Below, one piece after another: positions 40,541-49,077 of a DNA stretch of 64,000 nt. The notes below the pieces were generated by a model, which had not been told where the DNA came from, made no database searches, and saw only the letters and a list, made by a program, of their open reading frames with translations. Positions within the stretch are counted from its first letter, which is position 1, and every line of letters starts with the position of its first letter. The DNA lies in NCBI GenBank assembly GCA_019635795.1, contig JAHBYV010000005.1:124001-188000 (forward strand), read 5' to 3'. The DNA is from Rhizobiaceae bacterium (lineage in GTDB: Bacteria > Pseudomonadota > Alphaproteobacteria > Rhizobiales > Rhizobiaceae). The translations under genes were made by a program, and so were the position numbers.

Positions 40541-40749
40541 CTGCGGTCTCCATTGGTCCGTATTTTGCGCGGGTTTTATTAAAAGAATCACCACCTCGAA
40601 GAGAGGTATTTGAACACCGGTCGTTTACCATAATCGACAAAGTGGCCGGTGGCGCATTCTGATCGCGCGAATGCAGGCCGCCGAGGCCCAAAAATCAATG
40701 TGGCTTTATCCTTTCCTTAAACCGGGAATGCGAGTGTCGCTGCAAACAA

Positions 40750-42543
40750 ATGATCCGGGAAGTCGGACAAGGTTTCGTTGCGTTGAGTAAGGCTGCAGAA
40801 AAAATCAGGACAATGCGGGCGTCCGTCGAAGAAGGTTGCCGTCGGCTAGTAGATACAGCCGGGTTGAGCGCCGATGCCGCGCGCGTACGGCTGCGCCTGA
40901 CGGGTACGCTCATTGCTGCTCCGCTCATCGCGGTGAGTGCAACGTCCGTAGTGATGGCACAAGCCTTTGGTCCGGGCGTTCTGGCCGTCGCAGGATTTGC
41001 AGTCTTTGGTTTATGCTGGCTGGGCGGACTTTTCGTTGCCGCATATGGGCATGAAAAGGCAATCAGCGCCTGTGCGCTGGCGTTTGGCGCTTTGCTCGTG
41101 GCTGGCCTGATTGCCCTCGGCGGCGGCGTTGCTTCGCCACTTGTATTGCTTGGTTCTGCGCTGATCTTCGAACCGTGGTGGGTATGGCGCTCGCGAAAGG
41201 CCCTGATGAACGGAACAATCGCGGCGTTCGCGTCGGTCGCACTGTCATATGTCTTGCCATTCGAATCGGGCGTTGGCGCATCCGTCGCCTTTTGGCTACC
41301 TGTATTGCTTTATGGCGGGCTGGTTGCAGCGCGTATCGAAGGCCGCGCGAGCACAGATCAGGCACCCTCGGCACTGGATGAAATTGCCTCGCACCTTGAT
41401 GCAGTTGTCCTTCGACTGAACAGCAACGGTGAAGTTGCCGATGCAACGGGGCGCACCAGCGATCTGATGCGCCTGCCACCGGAAATTCTGTTGCAGCAGG
41501 GTTTGTTTGATCGTGTCCATGTGGCAGATCGGGTCGCCTATATGTGCGCGCTGTCAGATCTGCGTAACGGTGCACGCAATCGCAGGCTGAATCTGCGCCT
41601 TCGTCTGCCGGACGATTCTGCGCCGGCCGGAACCTACGAATGGTTCAGCGTTGAAATCATGGATGTACAATCGGACGCGAAGGGCCTGTTCGCCATTTTG
41701 CGGCCTTCACATGAATTGGAGGCCCTTCATGCCCGGCTTGCAGAGAGCGAACAGCGCGCAGAGCAGGCAGAGCTTTCAAAGTCCAGCTTCCTCGCTTCGG
41801 TAAGTCACGAGCTTCGCACGCCGCTCAATGCAATCATCGGCTTTTCCGATATGCTCACCCACGAGCTTTATGGACGGTTTGCGGACCCGCGCCAGAAAGA
41901 GCATGTGGGGCTTATCAACGAGGCTGGGCATCATTTGCTCAGCGTTGTGAATGCGATACTTGATGTGTCGAAAATCGAGCTTGGTGCTTATGCGCTCAAT
42001 CGCGAAGAATTCCCGCTGGAAGGTGCGATCAAAACATCTCTGGCGATGGTTGCCGTTGAAGCGGCGCGCAAGAACATAAGCATCGATTCCCGATTGGAAG
42101 AGCAGGTTGCGATTCAGGCCGACAGGCGGGCGGTCTGCCAAATGTTGATCAATCTGCTTTCGAACGCAGTGAAATTCACGCCGGAAGGCGGATCGGTTAC
42201 AATTGGTGCCGAACGCGAGGCGTCGCACATCCGGCTTTGGGTGCGCGATACAGGCATAGGCATTGCCGCTGAGGACGTCTCTCGCCTTGGCCAGCCATTT
42301 GTGCAGGTGGGCGGTGACTATTCCCGCAAGGCGGAAGGCACTGGACTGGGGCTTGCGCTGGTAAAGGGGCTTGCGCAGCTTCACGGCGGGTCGATAGAAA
42401 TCAATAGCCGGGTAGGGGATGGCACGACAGTGACCGTACTTCTGCCCAACGATGTTCTGGAAAGCGCAACGCCGACACCCTCGGCAGAAGTGCAGGTGTT
42501 GAAAAGCAGGTTGGACCATGGCGCGTTCCGCAAAACGGCGTAA
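40750..42543 (+). CDS. Membrane sensor histidine kinase, PAS domain, DivJ/PleC-like
   Basis: A 597-residue kinase. Residues ~50-200 contain about six membrane segments, ~215-330 a PAS domain, ~330-350 a coiled coil, then HisKA with His353 in 'SVSHELRTPLNAIIGFSD' and a catalytic domain with 'NLLSNAVKFTPEGG', 'DTGIG' and 'GTGLGLALVKGL'. The HisKA sequence ('SFLASVSHELRTPLNA') is close to the alphaproteobacterial cell-cycle kinases that act on DivK, so a DivJ/PleC/PdhS-type role is plausible, not certain. Overlaps the next gene by 26 bases. Confidence 0.88.
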   Translation: MIREVGQGFVALSKAAEKIRTMRASVEEGCRRLVDTAGLSADAARVRLRLTGTLIAAPLIAVSATSVVMAQAFGPGVLAVAGFAVFGLCWLGGLFVAAYGHEKAISACALAFGALLVAGLIALGGGVASPLVLLGSALIFEPWWVWRSRKALMNGTIAAFASVALSYVLPFESGVGASVAFWLPVLLYGGLVAARIEGRASTDQAPSALDEIASHLDAVVLRLNSNGEVADATGRTSDLMRLPPEILLQQGLFDRVHVADRVAYMCALSDLRNGARNRRLNLRLRLPDDSAPAGTYEWFSVEIMDVQSDAKGLFAILRPSHELEALHARLAESEQRAEQAELSKSSFLASVSHELRTPLNAIIGFSDMLTHELYGRFADPRQKEHVGLINEAGHHLLSVVNAILDVSKIELGAYALNREEFPLEGAIKTSLAMVAVEAARKNISIDSRLEEQVAIQADRRAVCQMLINLLSNAVKFTPEGGSVTIGAEREASHIRLWVRDTGIGIAAEDVSRLGQPFVQVGGDYSRKAEGTGLGLALVKGLAQLHGGSIEINSRVGDGTTVTVLLPNDVLESATPTPSAEVQVLKSRLDHGAFRKTA

Positions 42544-43288
42544 GAAGCAGGTCGATCGAGACGGCGTGATTGTGCAGGGCGCACAGGCGCTCGGCAGTTT
42601 CGTGTCGCAAAATCCAGCCCTTGTCGGCGGAACGACCGCGTTCCTAATAGCTCTGTCCTTTGTCTCGGCTAACGCCCTTTGGTATCAGCCGCACGCGCAT
42701 ACCGCGCCGCTTTTTTCGACGCGCAGCTTCGACAGTTTCGCAATGACACGGCGTCAGCAGCCCGCGCAACCGGAGACCACGATCGTTCTGGAGCGCTCAG
42801 AGGTGCAATCGCCAGAAACTCGCACGCCCGAAGTTGCGCGCCCAGCGCCGATGATTGATGAGCAGTTGCAGAGCGTGCAGTCTGCTCTGAAGCAACTTGG
42901 CTACTATTCCGGTGAGGTTGACGGGCTGGTCGGGCCGAATACCTCCGCCGCAATTTCCGCTTATCAGCAACGCACGGGCATGGCCGTTACAGGCAAGGTT
43001 GACGCAAGATTGCTCAAGGATCTCGGCATCGACGGGATCACCGGCTCGATTGAACCCGTGCCGGTTCCTGTTCGCCAGGTGGCGTCGCCGGAGCCGGAGA
43101 GCCTTCTGGTGAAAATCCAGACCGGACTGAAAGCGTTCGGCAATAGCGGCATTGAGGTCGATGGCCGCATGGGTGCGAAAACGCGCGCCGGGATCAAGGA
43201 GTTTCAGGCGCTGTTTGGCCTGCCCCAAACGGGCGAGCCGGATGAGGCTGTATACCGCAAGATGAAGTCTGAGGGGTTGATCGACTAA
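42518..43288 (+). CDS. Peptidoglycan-binding-domain protein, membrane anchored
   Basis: A 256-residue protein with a cytoplasmic basic tail, a membrane segment (~residues 33-55) and two PG_binding_1 repeats ('LKQLGYYSGEVDGLVGPNT' and 'LKAFGNSGIEVDGRMGAKT', each with the D-G-x-x-G-x-x-T hallmark) in the periplasm. It overlaps the kinase gene by 26 bases, suggesting it may link the kinase to the cell wall; this is inferred from context. Confidence 0.85.
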   Translation: MARSAKRRKKQVDRDGVIVQGAQALGSFVSQNPALVGGTTAFLIALSFVSANALWYQPHAHTAPLFSTRSFDSFAMTRRQQPAQPETTIVLERSEVQSPETRTPEVARPAPMIDEQLQSVQSALKQLGYYSGEVDGLVGPNTSAAISAYQQRTGMAVTGKVDARLLKDLGIDGITGSIEPVPVPVRQVASPEPESLLVKIQTGLKAFGNSGIEVDGRMGAKTRAGIKEFQALFGLPQTGEPDEAVYRKMKSEGLID

Positions 43289-43315
43289 TTCGTCGAATCT
43301 CCATATTAGCGCGGC

Positions 43316-43660
43316 ATGAGAATTACATCGGATTTTTGGATTGCCGCAGTCGTTCGGCGCGTGTTTGCCGCTGGCGGCTTTGCGGCAGTGCTGAAGCGCG
43401 GCGCGCTGGAGGCTGGCGCAATATTTGTCGTCACGCGCGACCGGCTGGGAGAGTCGAGCCTTTATGGCCCCGCCCCACAAGCCAGCTATGACAGCAGCAA
43501 GCCGCAGGATCGCCGATTTCAGCTATTGATTCAGGGCGATGCCGATAAGATTGAGGCCCGTATTGCGCGGGAAGAGAAGTTTGACCCGGACCTTTGGGTG
43601 GTCGAATTGGAACCGGGCAATAAGGACGTCTCGGATTTTATACTGATTGACGAGCTTTGA
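43316..43660 (+). CDS. DUF1491-family protein
   Basis: A 114-residue protein matching DUF1491 ('RITSDFWIAAVVRRVFAAGG', 'REEKFDPDLWVVELE'). The function is unknown. It follows the peptidoglycan-binding gene by 27 bases and overlaps the convergent DUF2336 gene by 23 bases. Confidence 0.8.
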   Translation: MRITSDFWIAAVVRRVFAAGGFAAVLKRGALEAGAIFVVTRDRLGESSLYGPAPQASYDSSKPQDRRFQLLIQGDADKIEARIAREEKFDPDLWVVELEPGNKDVSDFILIDEL

Positions 43661-44552
43661 GCTCGGAATTGCCTTGCCATTGGTCAAGCTGGCGGCTTGC
43701 AGAATCGAGCGAATTTTCTCTGTAGCTCTCCAGAAATTGCGCGATGTGCTCGGCATCCGGAAAGCGCTGCGGGAAGAGGGCCGAGGTCAACAGATAGGCT
43801 TGTTCTTCGGAAAGCCCGATCGCACGAAAGGCCATTGGCAGTTTTTGGCCAACAGCGTCGCTTGCGATAATCCAGGCAGTTTCCCGGCTGATGCCAAGGC
43901 TCTGGGAAAGAGCAGCCACAAAGCGCGTTCCCCCGCCTTTTAAGGCCGCGTCCCGAAGTTTCTCATAGCTTTGCTGAACATCGTGCTCTGTTGCCTTGGG
44001 GCGGGCACTGGCTGCGAGCATGACTGTCAGGAGCTTCTCACGCGCGCGTTCCATACGCGCGTCGGTTGAAACTGGCTGTGCCTTTGCTGCGGGTACCGCT
44101 GGTTCAGTTTCCTCTGGCTTGGCGGGCGAAGGATGACGCATTTCGATGAGCCGTAAGAGTTGCGCGATGGTGGGGTTCAGGTTCTGGCGCTTTGCAATGG
44201 CGCGCGCATGCCCCACGCCATGCGTACCAATGAGCATGATAAGGTCTGGATCGGTCAGGACGCGCGAGCGTGACAGTAGGGGGGCCGCAATGTCGATCGA
44301 CATCCGCGCGAGGGCGCGCACAAGTTCTGGCGGTTCGGTTTCGCATTTTGACAATGCTGCGGCGACGTAACGGAGAGACTCGCGCGATGCGCTTCCGATG
44401 AGCGGCATTGCGAGATCCTGAAGCTGTTGGGCATCATACTTGCGCGGACGCGTGAGCGCGCAATATCCCGACACGGCTGCGCGTAGCAGGCGATCTGCGC
44501 GCGACAGTTCCGCGTGGGCGAAAGGTCTCAGATCGGAAGAGGAAGATTGCAC
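43638..44552 (-). CDS. DUF2336-family protein
   Basis: A 304-residue, mostly alpha-helical protein of the DUF2336 type, with a 'ASRESLRYVAAALSKCE' and 'DPDLIMLIGTHGVGHARAIA' arrangement and a HEAT-like appearance. A Pro/Glu-rich linker splits the domains at about residue 140. No function is known to me. It ends in the DUF1491 gene and faces the 56-residue gene at its start. Confidence 0.75.
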   Translation of the reverse strand: MQSSSSDLRPFAHAELSRADRLLRAAVSGYCALTRPRKYDAQQLQDLAMPLIGSASRESLRYVAAALSKCETEPPELVRALARMSIDIAAPLLSRSRVLTDPDLIMLIGTHGVGHARAIAKRQNLNPTIAQLLRLIEMRHPSPAKPEETEPAVPAAKAQPVSTDARMERAREKLLTVMLAASARPKATEHDVQQSYEKLRDAALKGGGTRFVAALSQSLGISRETAWIIASDAVGQKLPMAFRAIGLSEEQAYLLTSALFPQRFPDAEHIAQFLESYRENSLDSASRQLDQWQGNSELKARQSV

Positions 44553-44629
44553 CCGGATTACGCCCGATCATGAACTCGAAACTCTCCGGACCTGATCCGG
44601 ATCACGCCGCTAAAAATAGGTGGAATTTG

Positions 44630-44645
44630 TTAGCACTGTGTTAAC
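44630..44645. promoter_or_regulatory. CtrA-box-like motif
   Basis: TTAG, seven bases, TTAAC: a one-mismatch version of the CtrA consensus TTAA-N7-TTAAC, between the divergent DUF2336 and microprotein genes. CtrA control in this order is common, but no other evidence supports it here. Confidence 0.4.
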
Positions 44646-44716
44646 CGACTTTCAGGCTCAATCGGAATTGGAGGCGTTGTGTAATTAGCTCCAGAACGGA
44701 GAACGGATAACGCATC

Positions 44717-44887
44717 ATGGGCATGGTAGTCTCATTCGTGCCGAAGAGTTCGGCACCCGGCCAGAGCCGCGCAACTGGCGAACCCGCACCGGTTATCATA
44801 TTTCCGGGCATTCGTTACGAGCAGATCAAGGCAGAAGCAGAAGTGAGCGGCAAACCGGTTGAACCGGCGCCTAACCCCGCGCACTGA
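44717..44887 (+). CDS. 56-residue microprotein
   Basis: A small gene from ATG 44717 to TGA 44885-44887. The protein begins MGMVVSFVPKSSAPG and contains a hydrophobic VIIFPGIRYE core with an Arg-Tyr-Glu end; the rest is Pro/Ala/Lys-rich. A similar short-protein pattern (VSF-P, then VIIFPG-RYE) is familiar from Hyphomicrobiales, but I know of no function. The ribosome-binding site is unclear. It lies between two divergent/convergent genes with its own ~160-base promoter region. Confidence 0.65.
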   Translation: MGMVVSFVPKSSAPGQSRATGEPAPVIIFPGIRYEQIKAEAEVSGKPVEPAPNPAH

Positions 44888-44890
44888 AAC

Positions 44891-45448
44891 TTACTGCGGC
44901 TGACAGCGCAGCGATTCCAGAAATCCTTCGACGGATGGCGTCCAGCTTTCGTCGGGAACGAATGCGCGCACAACCGCAATTCCTTCTTCCGCTCTTGATT
45001 CGACAAAGACCGACTGGCTGAGGTCTTCAGGGAATTCCTTGCGAACTTCCAGCATCTGGGCCGGCGTCAGAACCACGATGTCGAGCGCTTTGTCTCGCGC
45101 ATTCAGGTCGTTCAAGCTGTAAAGATTCTTGCCAGCGCGATCGTAAACTGAAGCAGACCAGTAGGGCACAGCACCAGACGCCTGCAGTCGCAGATGACCA
45201 TCGTTGAGGTCGAACCGGCAGGCAATGGAGCGAAACAACGGGTCGCGATTTCCGTCGCGCACGGTATCGGGCAGGCCGCTATGAAGCATAACGGGTTGGT
45301 AAAGGTCGGAAGCTTCTGCCATACGCGACCAGCCGCTGCGGTCTGAAATTCGGGGCAGGAGCAGCACAATGGTGATGTGCAATATTGCTGCGCCGAGCAG
45401 GCCCAGCAGCAGGGCATAACCGATACGAAACCAGGAAGCCCTATCCAT
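44891..45448 (-). CDS. DUF1254-domain membrane protein
   Basis: A 185-residue protein with one N-terminal membrane segment (~12-32) and a DUF1254-like periplasmic domain ('LLLPRISDRSGWSRMAE', 'PYWSASVYDRAGKNLYSLND'). In other bacteria DUF1254 and DUF1214 occur in one protein; here they are two overlapping genes. The function is unknown. Confidence 0.78.
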   Translation of the reverse strand: MDRASWFRIGYALLLGLLGAAILHITIVLLLPRISDRSGWSRMAEASDLYQPVMLHSGLPDTVRDGNRDPLFRSIACRFDLNDGHLRLQASGAVPYWSASVYDRAGKNLYSLNDLNARDKALDIVVLTPAQMLEVRKEFPEDLSQSVFVESRAEEGIAVVRAFVPDESWTPSVEGFLESLRCQPQ

Positions 45449-46031
45449 CGCAAGATATCCGCTTGATCGAGGGCATCACAACTGTCTCGGCCATGGGGCC
45501 GCCGCGGATGGGCGCATCATATGTGGTGAGGACCAGACGGATACGGCCTGTCCCTGTCGTGCGCATCCAGTTTCCGGGCGCAGCGGAAGGGCCGATTGTA
45601 ACCGCGAGCGAATTGTCCGCCCCGCGAATGAGTGAGCGCGAATGCAGAGCGCCGTGGGACGGTGGGTTTTTCACACGCACCGCATCCGCATAGTCATACG
45701 GTTCGGTGCGCAACGTCCAGAACCGGGCAAAGGGTGTTTCGCCCGTCAACTCATAGGTGCATTCGGAGCGCAAATCGTTGCCGGCGCTATCCTCGCCGGT
45801 GGAAAATATGATCCCTTCGGACCTGCCGAGGGATAGCGCCCCATCTGCCGCTGCCTCAGCAAGTGAATACGGATCAGCATCCGGTGAGCCGGAGGAGGGG
45901 TAAGCGGTCCAGGGACCAACGCGCAGCGAGCCGACCTTGATGTCATGTTCAAGCACAAATGCAACACTGGCTGCACCGCCGCAGATCGCAACGGCAAGAG
46001 TCAGCAAAATAAGCAACGCGTTTCGGATCAT
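45441..46031 (-). CDS. DUF1214-domain membrane protein
   Basis: A 196-residue protein with an N-terminal membrane segment (residues ~4-26) and a DUF1214 domain ('FARFWTLRTEPYDYADAVR', 'SLAVTIGPSAAPGNWMRT'). It overlaps the DUF1254 gene by eight bases and is upstream of it; the two surely form one complex or pathway. The function is unknown. Confidence 0.8.
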   Translation of the reverse strand: MIRNALLILLTLAVAICGGAASVAFVLEHDIKVGSLRVGPWTAYPSSGSPDADPYSLAEAAADGALSLGRSEGIIFSTGEDSAGNDLRSECTYELTGETPFARFWTLRTEPYDYADAVRVKNPPSHGALHSRSLIRGADNSLAVTIGPSAAPGNWMRTTGTGRIRLVLTTYDAPIRGGPMAETVVMPSIKRISCDG

Positions 46032-46041
46032 GCCGATTTCG

Positions 46042-48219
46042 TCAAAGCGCGGTCAGTGCGGCGGGCGCGGGGGCTTCAAGTTCCTCGGCTCCCGCAAAAC
46101 GGTCGGCCATCTGCTTGAGAACCCGTGCGGTGTCTGCGGAAAGAACGCGTGGTGCATCGAGATCAGGCGCGGGCGGGCCGCTCGCAGTTTCAGTTCCGGC
46201 TGATTCCTGCTTGGCCTTGGCAATGATTGCCGGATCAACAAAAGGATCCTGCAAGCCGGGAATTGGCTTCAGATCAATGTTCTGGTGAATATGCGTCATC
46301 AACCTGTTCCACGTCATGGCGGGCAGCGAACCCCCGGTCATTTCCTTGGTGGGGGTGAAGTCGTCGTTTCCAAGCCAAACCGCGGCTGTGTAATTTCCTG
46401 TATAGCCCACATACCAGGCATCGCGATAGGATTGCGTCGTACCTGTCTTGCCCGCCGAACGAACGAGCGGCATGGCGGCGCGCCTGCCGGTTCCGGCATC
46501 ATTGACCAGGGCAAGCATGGTGTTCATGCTTGCCACAGCCTGTTCTGAAAGCACGCGGCGCGGCGGCGGAGCGTCACGCGCGTGATCATAAAACACATCG
46601 CCCGCGCGGGTCCGGAGCTGCGTTATGCCATAGCGCACACCGGCATAACCACCGTCGGCGAGGGTGTTGTAGCCGGTCGCCTGATCCATCACTGTCATGC
46701 CAGAGGTGCCCAGAACCATGGTCTTGTGTTCGTTGAGCTTCGATTCCACACCCATTGCATAAGTGAGCTTCACAATCGGGTCGATGCCCAGTTTGTCCTT
46801 CGCAAGACGAACGGGAACAGTGTTGATAGAGCGCGCAAGAGCGCTTGCGAGCGTGACACGACCGGAGAATGAGCGGCCGTAGTTTTTCGGTGCCCAGTTG
46901 CCCCAGAAAACCGGCCCATCCGAAACAATTGTTTCAGGCGTCATGCCTGCTTCCATTGCGGCGGCATAAACATAAGGCTTGAATGAAGAACCGACCTGCC
47001 GTTCCGCCTTGGTTGCGCGATTGAACTGGCTCGCGCCATAATCGCGGCCACCAACAATAGCGCGCACGGCTCCATTGGTTTCCATCACCACAACAGCGCC
47101 TTCGTTCACGCGATAGTCTTTGCCGTACTGGCGAAGATGAAATTCGACGGCCTCTTCGGCGGCCCGCTGAATGTTGATATCGACTGTGGTGCGCGCAACC
47201 ATCGAGTGAATGCCATATTTCGAGGCGATGCGCTTGGCCTCATCAAAGGCCCAGTCGAGGAAATAATCAGGCGCTTTCAGGTCGCCGCGGTCAATGATGT
47301 CGGCAGGGTGCAGGCGCGCGGAAAGGACCTGACCTTCCGTCAGAAAGCCGCCCTGAACCATATTGGTCAGAACCTCGTTTGCGCGTGCGCGCGCTGCTGG
47401 CAAATTGATGTGAGGAGCGTATTTGGCGGGGGCCTTGAAAAGACCTGCCAGCATGGCCGCTTCGGCCAGCGTGAGTTCCTTGACCTGCTTGCCGAAATAG
47501 AAATCTGCCGCTGCTGTGATGCCAAAGGTGCCGCCACCCATATAGGCGCGGTCGAGATAGAGCTGAAGAATTTCCTTCTTGGGCAGGTTCATTTCCAGCC
47601 AGATGGACAGGAATGCTTCCTTGACCTTGCGTTCGACGGTGCGCTCATTGGACAGGAACAGATTTTTCGCGAGCTGCTGGGTCAGTGTCGAACCGCCCTG
47701 TACAACTGAATTGGCGCGAACGTTTTCGTTCATGGCGCGGGCTAGGCCAATGAAATCAATGCCATAGTGGTCGAAGAAGCGACGATCCTCGGTGGCGAGA
47801 ACCGCGTTGACAACATAATCGGGCATTTCATCGACCGGCACGGAATCGCGCTGGATCATGCCGCGCTGGCCGATCTCGTTGCCATAGCGATCCGTGAAAG
47901 TGACGGCAAAATCACCCTGATTGCGCCAGTCGCCCTTGGTCTCGTCAAATGCAGGAATGGCCAGCGCCAGCATGACAACAGCGCCACCCGCGCCAAGCGT
48001 CAGCGACTCGGAACCAAGCTCGACGAGCGCCCGCCGCCAGCCGCGCACGCGGAACTTGCGGGAGAAAATCGTTATGCTTTCCCAGACATCGCGTAAGCGG
48101 AAACCCAGCGCATAAATGGTGGAATCAAGCCAAGCATCTACTGCCAGCGCGCGCCCGGCGCGCGGTGCTATTGGCTTGGACCTCCGCTCCCGTCTCAGTA
48201 TCCACATTTCTACCGGCAT
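46042..48219 (-). CDS. Class A penicillin-binding protein (PBP1A family)
   Basis: A ~725-residue bifunctional peptidoglycan synthase. After a basic cytoplasmic tail and one membrane segment (~75-95) come the glycosyltransferase domain ('EDRRFFDHYGID', 'GGSTLTQQLAKN', 'KEILQLYLDRAYMGGG') and the transpeptidase domain ('GSSFKPYVYAAAM' with nucleophile Ser, 'SINT', 'KTGTTQSYRDAW'). I start at ATG 48219; a further ATG at 48207 and an upstream TTG are alternatives. It lies 11 bases downstream of the DUF1214 gene's end in the same orientation-reversed group and is divergent from the GTA cluster. Confidence 0.93.
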   Translation of the reverse strand: MPVEMWILRRERRSKPIAPRAGRALAVDAWLDSTIYALGFRLRDVWESITIFSRKFRVRGWRRALVELGSESLTLGAGGAVVMLALAIPAFDETKGDWRNQGDFAVTFTDRYGNEIGQRGMIQRDSVPVDEMPDYVVNAVLATEDRRFFDHYGIDFIGLARAMNENVRANSVVQGGSTLTQQLAKNLFLSNERTVERKVKEAFLSIWLEMNLPKKEILQLYLDRAYMGGGTFGITAAADFYFGKQVKELTLAEAAMLAGLFKAPAKYAPHINLPAARARANEVLTNMVQGGFLTEGQVLSARLHPADIIDRGDLKAPDYFLDWAFDEAKRIASKYGIHSMVARTTVDINIQRAAEEAVEFHLRQYGKDYRVNEGAVVVMETNGAVRAIVGGRDYGASQFNRATKAERQVGSSFKPYVYAAAMEAGMTPETIVSDGPVFWGNWAPKNYGRSFSGRVTLASALARSINTVPVRLAKDKLGIDPIVKLTYAMGVESKLNEHKTMVLGTSGMTVMDQATGYNTLADGGYAGVRYGITQLRTRAGDVFYDHARDAPPPRRVLSEQAVASMNTMLALVNDAGTGRRAAMPLVRSAGKTGTTQSYRDAWYVGYTGNYTAAVWLGNDDFTPTKEMTGGSLPAMTWNRLMTHIHQNIDLKPIPGLQDPFVDPAIIAKAKQESAGTETASGPPAPDLDAPRVLSADTARVLKQMADRFAGAEELEAPAPAALTAL

Positions 48220-48453
48220 CCCCCGCCAAGGGCCGCTTACGCATATAGGCTGATTATCGTTACAATCCAAACCAAAAAGACCGATCAGCCTTTAACATTT
48301 CGTGTGCACGACTGCTTTTGTTCGACTGCAACGGGGAATTGAGCGCGCTAGATGCTGCGGTCCTTTGATAAGGGTCACGCCTGCCGGCCCGTCAGCATAA
48401 TCATTGCCATTTCACAAAATCGGTACGCGGTGCAAATAATAGGAAAATAGTCC

Positions 48454-48482
48454 TTGACACCGTGGCGGTGGTTTGGTAGGTT
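48454..48482 (+). promoter_or_regulatory. Candidate promoter of the GTA cluster
   Basis: TTGACA (48454-48459), a perfect -35, is followed after 17 bases by TAGGTT (48477-48482), a weak -10. It lies about 70 bases before the probable start of the first GTA gene. Confidence 0.5.
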
Positions 48483-48549
48483 TTATCTATCGTCGGAAAA
48501 GTGTGAGTGGCGCGGGACGAATGCGCAATCTACCCCAATTTTGAGGGGG

Positions 48550-49077
48550 GTGGATGAATTCGCCACCCTTTTTCTTCTCAAGCACAATTTGCATTCAGCG
48601 GAGACGGCATTGCCACAATGGAACCGGGCGCGAGAGCGTGCGCAGCCTCAGATCGTCGAGCTTCATGGTGTTCCAATCGATCTCTTGTCGGACGCCACCG
48701 GGCGCTCGTTAAACTCCCTTCGAAAACAGGCTGAAAATCACAAATGGAAACTTCCGGGTCAGGATGACCGCACGGTTGAAAAGTTGCGTTTGGCCTCCAC
48801 CGCAATTGCTCGCCGCGTTGAGCATGTGTTGCGATCTGCCGAAGGCGAGGGGCTGGATAAGGCCGAAATGGACGCCCTCAATTCGGCGATCCGGGTTACC
48901 GAAAAACTGATCGAGATTTTAAGTCCAGATGAAATCATCCGAGACAACGCCGCGCGGCAAAATGAAGACCTCGCGCACATGCTCGAACGCATTAACGAGC
49001 GAATACTCGGCCTTGCGCAAGAAATCGCAACTGACATGGTTGCGGGCAAATATGGGGCTGGCGGCACAGGCGATTGA
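48550..49077 (+). CDS. GTA small terminase-like protein (ORFg1 position)
   Basis: First gene of the GTA cluster, about 175 residues from GTG 48550. Residues ~25-70 resemble a helix-turn-helix ('IVELHGVPIDLLSDATGRS'), and the C-terminus is helical with coiled-coil character ('LIEILSPDEIIRDNAARQNED'). By place and layout it should be the small terminase subunit that selects DNA for packaging; sequence recognition is weak. The start is uncertain: an upstream TTG at 48454 lies in the -35 box, and TTG 48613 has a better ribosome-binding site (GGAGACGGCA). It overlaps the large terminase by 26 bases. Confidence 0.7.
   Translation: MDEFATLFLLKHNLHSAETALPQWNRARERAQPQIVELHGVPIDLLSDATGRSLNSLRKQAENHKWKLPGQDDRTVEKLRLASTAIARRVEHVLRSAEGEGLDKAEMDALNSAIRVTEKLIEILSPDEIIRDNAARQNEDLAHMLERINERILGLAQEIATDMVAGKYGAGGTGD

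Noticed and set aside
48270..48549. Prophage or transposon junction upstream of the GTA cluster
   Set aside because: No integrase, attachment-site repeat or tRNA is seen near either end of the GTA genes; the cluster is a resident GTA rather than an excisable prophage.
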